A stretch of DNA of 50,301 nucleotides, taken from positions 1 to 50,301 of the forward strand of contig CAMHUC010000021.1 in assembly GCA_946188155.1 (NCBI GenBank), in the 5' to 3' direction. This document shows positions 1-7,531 of this stretch, in pieces (position 1 is the stretch's first letter; each line of letters starts with the position of its first letter). The position numbers and the translations under genes are program-made. Origin of the DNA: an uncultured bacterium (GTDB lineage: Bacteria; Bacteroidota; Bacteroidia; Bacteroidales; Bacteroidaceae). The notes under the pieces are model-generated. The model did no database searches and was not told the DNA's origin. It saw only the letters and a program-made list of their open reading frames with translations.

Positions 1-100
1 TCTCACAGATATTTTTTATCTCGCAGATTTCAGCGACATTGTCGCGAACCCTCCGCATGCTTGCCAGCCGAATCTGTGTGATCTGTGAGATCTGTGTGAC
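1..100. repeat. Palindromic intergenic element, family 1, copy 1 (cut by window edge)
   Basis: The right part of the element seen whole at 159-275. It has the core palindrome GCGACATTGTCGC at 33-45 and ends with the right arm of alternating ATCTGTG motifs at about 71-99. The left arm is mostly outside the window. Confidence 0.8.
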
Positions 101-158
101 CTTCAGCAGAATCTGTTGAATCTGTGTCTCAGCTTCAGCTCTTCAATTCTTTTATTTT

Positions 159-275
159 TCACACAGATCTCACAGATCTCACAGATATTTTTTATCTCGC
201 AGATTTCAGCGACATTGTCGCGAACCCTCCGTATGCTTGCCAGCCGAATCTGTGTGATCTGTGAGATCTGTGTGA
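159..275. repeat. Palindromic intergenic element, family 1, copy 2
   Basis: The left arm at 159-186 (CACAGATCTCACAGATC pattern) is a near-perfect inverted match to the right arm at 247-275. The core palindrome GCGACATTGTCGC lies at 209-221. It sits 8 bases beyond the stop of the leftward TonB receptor gene, so a transcript would fold into a long hairpin and could act as a terminator or 3'-end stabiliser. Other copies are at 1-100, 4323-4439 and 7399-7504. Confidence 0.85.
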
Positions 276-283
276 CATATCCA

Positions 284-2662
284 CTATATCCTGTAGGTCA
301 GCTCTACGAGCAGCCAGCGCCGCTGCTGCGGCAGCTTGTAAGTGATGCTGCTTCCCGACTGCCAGTATTCCTTGCCGAGCAGGTTGTGGATATTGACATT
401 CACCCCCAGCCGCCGCCAGTTCCAGTTGGCCCCGATGTCAAACAGCACGACCGCGGGTGCCTCTTCCGGGGTGAATATCCATTTCTGGTTCCCATCCATA
501 TAGGAAGTGACTCTCAGATACCTTTTCCCGATGCAGTGGGCGTTGGCATGAAGCCGGAGGCCTGGCAGCAGCTGATAGCTCACCGTAGCATTGGCAGAGA
601 ACTTGGGGTCGCCCTTTGTACGGTCGATTCCCTCCTCGCCGATGCTGCCGTCGTATTCCAGCATGTGCTTCCATGAGGCGTTGCCATGCACCACGAGCTT
701 CCCGGCGGTGTAGTCGGCGCTGAGCTCCATGCCTATGCTTCTCATCGGGCCGGTGCTGGGGAACCATGCCATCTGAAGCATGCCTTCCGCCGTGGAGTGA
801 TAGGCTGTGACCTCTGCGTTGAGCCCCTTGAGCAGCTGTCTGCCCCAGAGCGTGAGCTGCCAGCACCTGTTGTATTCAGGGCGCAGCCATTCATAGCCCT
901 CATGGTCAGCGACGTTTCTGTATTTGAAGGCCACGTCGACGAACGACGTGCTGTAGCAGAGTTTGGCGCCCCACCGGGGCTGCATCAGGATGAGGGCCGC
1001 GCGCGGCGACAACTCGGCGTTGGTCTCTCCCGTTCTTCGTGTCACGTGGTCGTAGCGCACGCCTGCGTTGGCAATCACCGGACCCCACCGGTGCTTCACC
1101 TGCAGGTGGGCGCTTGCGTTCTTCTCGTGATGTGTCTGGTTTCGCCAGTCTGAAGTCGATGCTAAGATTCTGCTGAAGTCCACTCCCTTGTATTCCTGAT
1201 AGTCGCTGAAGGTGAACCTTGACGACTGCAGGCCGAAGGTGATGGTGCCCTGATGGTTGTCGGCGATGGCGTAGCTCCACGCCCCCTTCAGGCTGGCTGA
1301 GAGATTGCTGTTGCTCCATCCACGGTATTCGTAGTATCCAAGCATATCCTTCAGATCCCTATCCGCAGTCTTGTCGTAGAATGGTTCGAAGAATACATTG
1401 ACGCTGTCGCCCTTCGTGATGTATTCCTGGTACTTGCCCGTGTCGTAGTCTATCCCGGCCGTCAGCGCCCACGGCCCCTTCTGGTAGTCGTAGGCCAGTG
1501 AGGTGTGATGGCTGGCCTGGCTGATGCCCGGCTTGTTGCCGTTGATGCCGGGATAGCGGTTGTAGTCGAAGGGGGTGTAGTCGTCAGCGTCCACGGGCAC
1601 GACATAGTTCGACGAGTGGGTGTTGTGCATGAAGGTCAGCCCCTTCCATCTCGCCACGACGCCGAAGTCCATGGCGGGCTTGTGGTTATAGACGCCTGTG
1701 GTCATGTCGCCGCGCCATATCCACCTGCGAAGGTCCCACGTATCAGTGTCTATGTGAATTTTGTCCTGTTCGAAATGGGTTTTCTGCCCGTCGGTCTTCT
1801 GCACGCTGGCCCAGGCCGTGATGTCGAGGTATGGCAGACTCTTGCCGAAGAGTGCCTGCCCCCTCAGTTGTCCACGGTTGCCAGCGGCAGCACCCACCTG
1901 CAGTCCGTCGATGTCGGCGCCGGTCTTGGTGATGATGTTCACCACGCCAGCGAAGGCAGAGCCGCCGTAGAGGCTCGATGCGGGGCCTCGCACCACCTCT
2001 ATGCGCTTCACCTTCGATAGGCTTATCGAATAGTCCAGCCGGCCCACGTTGGTGCTGTAGTCGTTCAGGCGGTGACCGTTGAGCATGACGAGTATTTTCT
2101 CCTGTGCCTCACTCAGGAGTCCGCGCATCACCACCGTCGGCTCCTTATTCTCGGCGGCCACCATGCCCGGCACGTAGTTGGTCAGCAGTTCGCGCAGGTC
2201 GCGGGCCCCGCAGTCGCGTATCATCTCCTCGGTGATGAGCGTCACGGGCAGGGGGGCCTCCTCGATGCTCTCCGTCTGGCTCGACGCTGTGGTGATGGTG
2301 ACAACCATGGCTGCCTTGATGCGGCCGATGATGTCGGCAAACTCCGGCGGGTCTTGCGACGAGAGGGTGTAGTAGGGGTTTTGCTGTAGCAGCATCTCGG
2401 CATAGCGCTCGGCCTGCTCCGCGTCGAAGCTCTCCAGCCAGGTGAGGGCGATGAGCCGCAGGGCATTCTGGCGCAGGTTGCCCTCGAAGGTATTCAGGTA
2501 GAGCATCAGTGAGTCGCGAACCTGCTCGGTGCGCCCTATCTCGTAGTCGCTCTCTGCCTGGGCATACACCTGGCGCTGCTTCGCATCGTCCTGGGCCTGG
2601 GCCTGGGCTGCGCAAAACATGATTATATATATAAATAGGTATAGAACGATTCTTCTCATCAT
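284..2662 (-). CDS. TonB-dependent outer-membrane receptor with N-terminal helical extension
   Basis: About 793 residues from the ATG at 2662. An upstream in-frame start at 2869 would add 69 residues with no signal peptide and run through the promoter, so it is rejected. The protein has a signal peptide (VLYLFIYIIMFCAAQAQAQ), then about 95 residues of TPR-like helices, then a plug domain with the usual motifs (VVMRGLLSEAQEKILVMLNG; RIEVVRGPASSLYGGSAFAG), then a long beta-barrel ending in an aromatic-rich strand. The family imports siderophores, vitamin B12 or glycans using TonB energy. The substrate cannot be told from sequence. The N-terminal module is neither the usual carboxypeptidase-regulatory-like domain nor an STN domain. 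It is divergent from the phosphatase lipoprotein gene at 2869. Confidence 0.88.
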   Translation of the reverse strand: MMRRIVLYLFIYIIMFCAAQAQAQDDAKQRQVYAQAESDYEIGRTEQVRDSLMLYLNTFEGNLRQNALRLIALTWLESFDAEQAERYAEMLLQQNPYYTLSSQDPPEFADIIGRIKAAMVVTITTASSQTESIEEAPLPVTLITEEMIRDCGARDLRELLTNYVPGMVAAENKEPTVVMRGLLSEAQEKILVMLNGHRLNDYSTNVGRLDYSISLSKVKRIEVVRGPASSLYGGSAFAGVVNIITKTGADIDGLQVGAAAGNRGQLRGQALFGKSLPYLDITAWASVQKTDGQKTHFEQDKIHIDTDTWDLRRWIWRGDMTTGVYNHKPAMDFGVVARWKGLTFMHNTHSSNYVVPVDADDYTPFDYNRYPGINGNKPGISQASHHTSLAYDYQKGPWALTAGIDYDTGKYQEYITKGDSVNVFFEPFYDKTADRDLKDMLGYYEYRGWSNSNLSASLKGAWSYAIADNHQGTITFGLQSSRFTFSDYQEYKGVDFSRILASTSDWRNQTHHEKNASAHLQVKHRWGPVIANAGVRYDHVTRRTGETNAELSPRAALILMQPRWGAKLCYSTSFVDVAFKYRNVADHEGYEWLRPEYNRCWQLTLWGRQLLKGLNAEVTAYHSTAEGMLQMAWFPSTGPMRSIGMELSADYTAGKLVVHGNASWKHMLEYDGSIGEEGIDRTKGDPKFSANATVSYQLLPGLRLHANAHCIGKRYLRVTSYMDGNQKWIFTPEEAPAVVLFDIGANWNWRRLGVNVNIHNLLGKEYWQSGSSITYKLPQQRRWLLVELTYRI

Positions 2663-2691
2663 GTAACTGCTTTGGTGCTGCAATTTTGGTG

Positions 2692-2720
2692 CAAATATAC
2701 GAATAATTTCCAAATTACAA
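2692..2720 (-). promoter_or_regulatory. Promoter of the TonB receptor gene
   Basis: On the minus strand a TATATTTG -7 box (2692-2699) with TTG at 2718-2720, spacing 18, slightly short of the usual 19-21. It lies about 30 bases upstream of the chosen ATG. Confidence 0.55.
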
Positions 2721-2793
2721 GCATCACCAGTACCAAAATTTCGAAAGAGGGGGCGTACGGCTCTTCCACAGAGTAAAAATGATGCCCTTTTAC

Positions 2794-2824
2794 TTGCAGG
2801 CTTGAAAAGTAAGTTGTACCTTTG
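2794..2824 (+). promoter_or_regulatory. Promoter of the phosphatase lipoprotein gene
   Basis: TTG at 2794-2796, 20 bases, then TACCTTTG at 2817-2824. This is a consensus Bacteroidetes promoter. The leader would be about 40 bases. Confidence 0.7.
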
Positions 2825-2868
2825 CAAAAAATAATAGTCACTACAGTAATAACAAACGCTTTTGATCA

Positions 2869-3795
2869 ATGAAAAAGCTATTTTATTGGGTGCTGGCCGC
2901 CACCCTCGTCTGCGGCGAAGGCATGCTTACGTCGTGTACCAATGGCACTGTCGACAATCCCGTTGTCGCCCCAAGACAGCGCGTCATCAACTTCGAAGGA
3001 GTGGCTAACGCCCGCGACATGGGCGGACTCGTGATGCAGGACGGCCGCACCGTGCGCTTCGACATGCTCGTGCGGAGCGGCAAGCTCGCCAAGGCCACCG
3101 ATGCCGACGTGGCCATCCTCCAGAACCAGTATCACCTGAGCAACGTCTTCGACTTCCGCTTCGACCAGGAAATGACCGAGACCCCCGACCGCGTCATCGA
3201 CGGTGTGACCTACACCCACCTCTCCACGATGCCCCAGATGCTCATAGAAGCTATGAAAGCGTTCGGTGCGGGCTCTGGACAGCTGTCGACCCCCGGCATG
3301 TCGGAAAAGCTCCTGAAGTACGCCTTCGACCCCACGGTGCAGGAGCTGGCCAAGCAGCTCTATCCGCTCATTGTGACCACCCCGCAGTCGCAGGCCAACT
3401 ACGGCGAGTTCCTGCGTGGCGTGCTGGCAGCAAAGGGCGGCGCGCTGTGGCACTGCTCAGAGGGCAAGGACCGCTGCGGATGGGGATCGGCTCTGCTCCT
3501 GGCTGCTCTCGGGGCCAGCAGGCAGGTCATCGTCGAGGACTTCGACATGTCTAACCAGAGTTATGCCAAACAGGTGGAGGCACTCTCTGAACAGGTGCGC
3601 GACAAGGATGGCGGCGCGGCTGCCGTAGACTTCATACAGGCTATGGTGGGCGTGAGCACTCCGAACTTCGAGGCCGCGCTCGACCTGATAGACCAGACCT
3701 ACGGCTCGATGGAGCAATACCTGGAGAACCAGCTCGGATTCTCCAAGGAAGAGCAGATGCAGCTCAGAGCCAAATACCTCACTGTCGCAAAGTGA
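2869..3795 (+). CDS. Tyrosine-protein phosphatase-like lipoprotein
   Basis: 308 residues. The N-terminal signal peptide ends in the lipobox LTSC, so the protein is probably membrane-anchored outside the cytoplasm. The catalytic P-loop HCSEGKDRCG (His195, Cys196, Arg202) fits the HCx5R signature of dual-specificity/tyrosine phosphatases, and the opening 'GVANARDMGGL' is typical of the Y_phosphatase3 group (relatives of LipA and PtpB). Such enzymes remove phosphate from tyrosine or phosphoinositides through a cysteine intermediate; the substrate here is unknown. Single gene with its own promoter and a downstream hairpin. Confidence 0.85.
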   Translation: MKKLFYWVLAATLVCGEGMLTSCTNGTVDNPVVAPRQRVINFEGVANARDMGGLVMQDGRTVRFDMLVRSGKLAKATDADVAILQNQYHLSNVFDFRFDQEMTETPDRVIDGVTYTHLSTMPQMLIEAMKAFGAGSGQLSTPGMSEKLLKYAFDPTVQELAKQLYPLIVTTPQSQANYGEFLRGVLAAKGGALWHCSEGKDRCGWGSALLLAALGASRQVIVEDFDMSNQSYAKQVEALSEQVRDKDGGAAAVDFIQAMVGVSTPNFEAALDLIDQTYGSMEQYLENQLGFSKEEQMQLRAKYLTVAK

Positions 3796-3860
3796 CAAAA
3801 GAATCAAGTGCACTGTCCCCTTTGATTCTTCCTACAGCAATACAGTTGACTTTTCGGTTC

Positions 3861-3896
3861 ACAGCCCCCGCCGCAGACATCAACGGCAGGGGCTGT
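3861..3896 (+). terminator. Hairpin after the phosphatase gene
   Basis: ACAGCCCC at 3861-3868 pairs with GGGGCTGT at 3889-3896, with further CGCCG/CGGC pairing inside. There is no clear T-run, so it may be an intrinsic terminator or a 3' stabilising stem. Confidence 0.55.
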
Positions 3897-3986
3897 AATC
3901 ATTTACGGCGGGAGCCGGCTGCTGCGGCAGTTCGTAACAAGAAGCTATTTTTTCTTGTTCTGCAAATATTATCACCAGGGAAATCT

Positions 3987-4130
3987 TCAGAAAGCCGTTT
4001 CCGTTTGACTGACGAGGCCGCCGCCGATACTTGTCACGCGGCTGAAGTCCTCATACTGTGCCATTACGAAACTCACCAGGGTAACGATGCTCATGAGCAC
4101 CTGCTTTACCATCATTCTTGTCTTTGCCAT
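3987..4130 (-). CDS. Small exported peptide (47 residues)
   Basis: From the ATG at 4130 this reads MAKTRMMVKQVLMSIVTLVS..., a signal peptide followed by only about 25 residues. Its start closely resembles that of the large lipoprotein at 4446-7019 (MAKKSFMVKSVLMSMLTAV), and both have the same duplicated promoter block upstream. It is probably either a genuine small secreted peptide or the 5' remnant of a deleted paralogue. A consensus promoter at 4179-4209 favours expression. No function can be assigned. Confidence 0.5.
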   Translation of the reverse strand: MAKTRMMVKQVLMSIVTLVSFVMAQYEDFSRVTSIGGGLVSQTETAF

Positions 4131-4170
4131 AATCTTTTTATTTTTTATTGTTATACTTATTTGTTCTGTT

Positions 4171-4322
4171 TGACGATGCAAAGTTACGGCGATTTCCGGC
4201 TCATTCCAACAAAACAGACGATTTCTGGCAGAGAAGCATGTGGCGCATATACGAAAAATGCGGCAGAAATGGCAATGCTTGCCATTACTGTCGCAGCTTC
4301 AGCTTTTCAATCTTTTTATTTT
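4171..4322. repeat. Promoter-bearing duplicated block, copy 1
   Basis: Strongly similar to 7247-7398, starting at GACGATGCAAAGTTACGG and running through GGCAATGCTTGCCAT into the conserved CTTTTATTT just before the palindromic element. The two copies supply the promoters of the small peptide and of the 857-residue lipoprotein. Confidence 0.75.
4179..4209 (-). promoter_or_regulatory. Promoter of the small exported peptide
   Basis: Minus-strand TAACTTTG (4179-4186) and TTG (4207-4209) with 20-base spacing. It lies in a block of about 150 bases that is repeated at 7247-7398. Confidence 0.65.
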
Positions 4323-4439
4323 TCACACAGATCTCACTGATCTCACAGATTTTTTTTATCTCACAGATTTCAGCGACTTTGTCGCGATCGCTCCGCATGC
4401 TTGCCTGCCGAATCTGTGAGATCTGTGGGATCTGTGTGA
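4323..4439. repeat. Palindromic intergenic element, family 1, copy 3
   Basis: Same arms as copy 2. The core is GCGACTTTGTCGC at 4373-4385: the stem is kept while the loop differs. It ends 6 bases from the stop of the leftward gene at 4446. Confidence 0.85.
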
Positions 4440-4445
4440 CCTTCC

Positions 4446-7019
4446 TTACTTCCTGATCTTGGCAAAGCAGTCCAGGAACATCTCGTTGAGCTTGCTGATG
4501 TCGCTGCTGTTGCCGATTAACGGTTCACGGCCATAAGCGTCGATGAACATCTGGCGGGCCTGACCGGCAGCTAAGTAGGACATCTTTCTGTGGTTCGTGA
4601 AGGGGATGGGGTTCATGTCCTTGAGTTTCACAAGAATCTCAGACCACAGGGCGTCGGCCTTTGCCTTAGCCTCCTGCTGCTGCTTCGCTTGAGCCTCCTG
4701 CTGCTGTTTCGCCTGAGCTTCCTGCTCGCGCTGCTTGATATCGTTCTGTATCTTCTCCCAGACAGTCAAGAACAGTTGTTCCATACGGGGATCGTTGACA
4801 CCGGGGTAGAAGTCGTACTGAAGGAAGAAGTCCAGATGCGCCTGCCTGGCGGCATCCATAAAGGCGGTAGCATTCTGGGCGTACTTGTCAGCATACTTAT
4901 CCTGAAGAGCCTTGTACACATCTTCTTTTTGCTTTAGTACCCGCTTATTCTTCTCAATCAAGTATTGGCTGTACACTCTTTCAAGCCACTTCACATCGTC
5001 GGCAGATGCCATTGACGGCTCGCGATGGAAATCGTCGAGGAACCACTGATGGATCTCCTCCAGTCCCTGGTCGACGGGTGTCATGGAATCCCATCTGATG
5101 TTGCTCTTCAGGCTGTCGCAGATCTTGCGCCAGTTGAACTCGTTGATCCACTGGGTGTCGCCGGCAGTGGCATGCTTCTGGTACTGATAGTCGTCGTAGC
5201 GCGGCTGGATCTCCCCGTTAATGATGTCCTCTATATCCTTCATGAAGAAGTAATAGGAATTACTCAGCTTCGGATCCACTGTTCCGGCGGTCACCACGTA
5301 TTGCAGCAGGGCGCGCACGGCCCGCTCGTCGTTGTAGCCGTATATCTCCTTGAGCATGTTGAGCGCATTGTCGATGGTAGCGCGGTAGTCGGCGCTGCTA
5401 TTCCTTGCACCCTCTAAGAACCTGTACCACGACTGGTCGATAGGATTCTCAGAACCTACCACGTGCTCCGTACCGTCGCTGGGGTATTTCACCAGCGTCC
5501 AGGGGCCTGCCAGTTCGAAGGTCTTTGTGTATTCAGCCAGTTCGTAGCCCAGCACCTTCAGTTTGGCGCCTGCGGTGGCATTGACGGTGAGTTTCAGTTC
5601 TGCCTCCAGTTTGAGTTTGTCCTCAGGCTTCTCGGCGAAGGGAGAAAAGGTGAAGTCGGCAGAGGCACCGATACGCGGGCCGACAGATGCCGTCGGGCCA
5701 GCCACACCGTAGATCATCACGTTCATACCGAGATAGAGGCCGAAACCTGCTTCTGCGTGTACGGTAGCCTCGGGCTTGATGAGTTCCGCACTGTTCTTCA
5801 GTTCGTTGAACTCCTTGATGGCGCTCCAGCCCTTACCGTCTTCGTAGCGCACACCGCCCTTGAAGTTGCTCGCATACTCGTACTTCACGCCGACACGTGC
5901 CTCACCCGACACGCCGCCGTCTACCTTCAGATAGAGCTCAGGCTCACACTGCACGCAAACGGGAACGGGGCCCACCCAGAAGGTGAAGGTGTAGGCATTG
6001 AAGGTGCAGAGCCTCTTCTTCAGCCTGTCTTTCTTGATCTGCCACGCCTTCTTGAAACCGAAGGTCAACTGTGAGTTGAGGTCTATGCTGCCGTCGAGAC
6101 CAGTCTCGAACTTCTCAACGTATGGAACGGGGAAGGGTGTCCAATGCACATCGCCGTTGAGGGTGATGAAGTAGTTCAGGTCGAAGTCTAGTTCCGAGGT
6201 GAAGTTGACATTGGCAGATGCATCACTGGTCTCGATGATGCCGTCGTCATCTGCTTTGTTGTTGTCGTTATCGTCACTCCCCAGATTGTGGTCGAACTCC
6301 AGCTTGTCGTGGAACGAGATGATGCTGCACCGGGCTGAGGCACGCGTCTGGCGCGCTGCCAGCTGGTCGGCGGTCACGAACTGGTATTCACCACTGTTGG
6401 CACCGCGTGTGGCTGCGGGCTTGTCGGCGTCGGTATGATAGCCATTGTCGTAGCCGAACGGGTCGGTCATGTGAATGTAGGCAGGATGGATGACGTCATC
6501 GCTGTCGATATACTTTGCAGCATAGTCCGGCATCACGATGCCTCCGGAGCGCGTCTGGCCACCCTTGGCTGTCTTGTCCACATAGATGTCGGTGTTCAGC
6601 GTCACCTTCTTGTTGCCAACCACCTCGGCCACCGATGCCGGGCGTACGGTAAGGATGTAGTGGTCGCCCGCCTCTCGCTCTGCCAGTGCCAGGCGTGCGT
6701 AAGGCAGCTGAGCCTCTGCCTGCCAGATGCCCAGGGGGTGGTTGACGAAACTCGTGATGCCGAGCTTCTCGGCCAGTTCCTTGCTGACGGATATCTCCGT
6801 GGTGTCGCTGTTCAGGATCTGCACATCATTGTCGGTGACGAAGTTTTGGAAGGTCAGGCCGTAAGGCTCCAGCAATGCTGTCTCGGCTCCCTCTGGAATC
6901 TGCCCATTGTTGTTTGCACTGGTCTCAGCCATGTCGTCTGTGCAGGATGCGAAACAGAAAGTAACTGCGGTAAGCATGCTCATGAGCACGGACTTTACCA
7001 TAAATGATTTCTTTGCCAT
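4446..7019 (-). CDS. Large lipoprotein of unknown function (857 residues)
   Basis: The signal peptide has lipobox FASC (Cys26), so this is a surface or periplasmic lipoprotein. The middle (about 280-520) is rich in alternating hydrophobic residues, glycine and paired cysteines (VCVQCEP), suggesting an extended beta structure. The last 300 residues are helical, with a tandem EAQAKQQQ repeat near 755-775 and many tryptophans. I recognise no catalytic motif or named family. The gene has a long leader (7020-7248) and is followed by a palindromic element, and looks like a single transcription unit. Confidence 0.75.
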   Translation of the reverse strand: MAKKSFMVKSVLMSMLTAVTFCFASCTDDMAETSANNNGQIPEGAETALLEPYGLTFQNFVTDNDVQILNSDTTEISVSKELAEKLGITSFVNHPLGIWQAEAQLPYARLALAEREAGDHYILTVRPASVAEVVGNKKVTLNTDIYVDKTAKGGQTRSGGIVMPDYAAKYIDSDDVIHPAYIHMTDPFGYDNGYHTDADKPAATRGANSGEYQFVTADQLAARQTRASARCSIISFHDKLEFDHNLGSDDNDNNKADDDGIIETSDASANVNFTSELDFDLNYFITLNGDVHWTPFPVPYVEKFETGLDGSIDLNSQLTFGFKKAWQIKKDRLKKRLCTFNAYTFTFWVGPVPVCVQCEPELYLKVDGGVSGEARVGVKYEYASNFKGGVRYEDGKGWSAIKEFNELKNSAELIKPEATVHAEAGFGLYLGMNVMIYGVAGPTASVGPRIGASADFTFSPFAEKPEDKLKLEAELKLTVNATAGAKLKVLGYELAEYTKTFELAGPWTLVKYPSDGTEHVVGSENPIDQSWYRFLEGARNSSADYRATIDNALNMLKEIYGYNDERAVRALLQYVVTAGTVDPKLSNSYYFFMKDIEDIINGEIQPRYDDYQYQKHATAGDTQWINEFNWRKICDSLKSNIRWDSMTPVDQGLEEIHQWFLDDFHREPSMASADDVKWLERVYSQYLIEKNKRVLKQKEDVYKALQDKYADKYAQNATAFMDAARQAHLDFFLQYDFYPGVNDPRMEQLFLTVWEKIQNDIKQREQEAQAKQQQEAQAKQQQEAKAKADALWSEILVKLKDMNPIPFTNHRKMSYLAAGQARQMFIDAYGREPLIGNSSDISKLNEMFLDCFAKIRK

Positions 7020-7248
7020 AATATATATGTTTTATTTGTTTATACTTGTTTATTAATAATCTCAAAGCTGTGTACCCTTTGTGTGTCAGTAAGGGGCGAA
7101 ACTGATGTGGTAAGTGCCTCGGGTGAGGCACTGCGAATAAAAAAACTCTTGATTGTTATCTGTATCACTAAGTCAAAGAACAATTTCCTGTGCCTTTTGG
7201 GCTTAAGCCGCTTTCCCGATGAACGGGAACCGCTCAAATGTCTGATTG
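7020..7248 (-). promoter_or_regulatory. Long structured 5' leader of the 857-residue lipoprotein
   Basis: The promoter lies about 235 bases upstream of the ATG. The leader has a perfect 8-pair hairpin AGTGCCTC/GAGGCACT (7113-7120 with 7125-7132) and a 6-pair hairpin TTCCCG/CGGGAA (7213-7218 with 7224-7229). No convincing reading frame occupies it. A regulatory leader is possible; I do not recognise a known riboswitch. Confidence 0.4.
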
Positions 7249-7398
7249 ACGATGCAAAGTTACGGTCATTTCCGGCTCGTTCCAACAAAAAGCATGATTT
7301 CCTCCAGAGAAGCATGCGGTGCATATACGAAAATTGCGGCAGAAATGGCAATGCTTGCCATAACTGTCGCAACTTCAATTCTGCAATTCTTTTATTTC
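7247..7398. repeat. Promoter-bearing duplicated block, copy 2
   Basis: Partner of 4171-4322. It is again followed directly by a family 1 palindromic element, so promoter block and element were probably duplicated as one piece. Confidence 0.75.
7255..7285 (-). promoter_or_regulatory. Promoter of the 857-residue lipoprotein
   Basis: Minus-strand TAACTTTG (7255-7262) and TTG (7283-7285), spacing 20. This is the same arrangement as in the duplicated copy at 4179-4209. Confidence 0.65.
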
Positions 7399-7504
7399 TC
7401 ACACAGATCTCACTGATCTCACAGATTTTTTATCTCACAGATTTCAGCGACGTTGTCGCTATCCCTCCGTATGTTTCCCAGCAGAATCTGTGGGATCTGT
7501 GGGA
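7399..7504. repeat. Palindromic intergenic element, family 1, copy 4
   Basis: The core is GCGACGTTGTCGC at 7447-7459. Arms are slightly shortened and diverged. It lies just beyond the stop of the sensor gene at 7532; five tandem ACCTCTY heptamers (7506-7540) fill the gap and include the stop codon. Confidence 0.8.
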
Positions 7505-7531
7505 CACCTCTCACCTCTTACCTCTTACCTC

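Noticed and set aside
116..676. 186-residue frame on the plus strand at the left edge
   Set aside because: It runs through a palindromic element and antisense to the TonB receptor 3' end.
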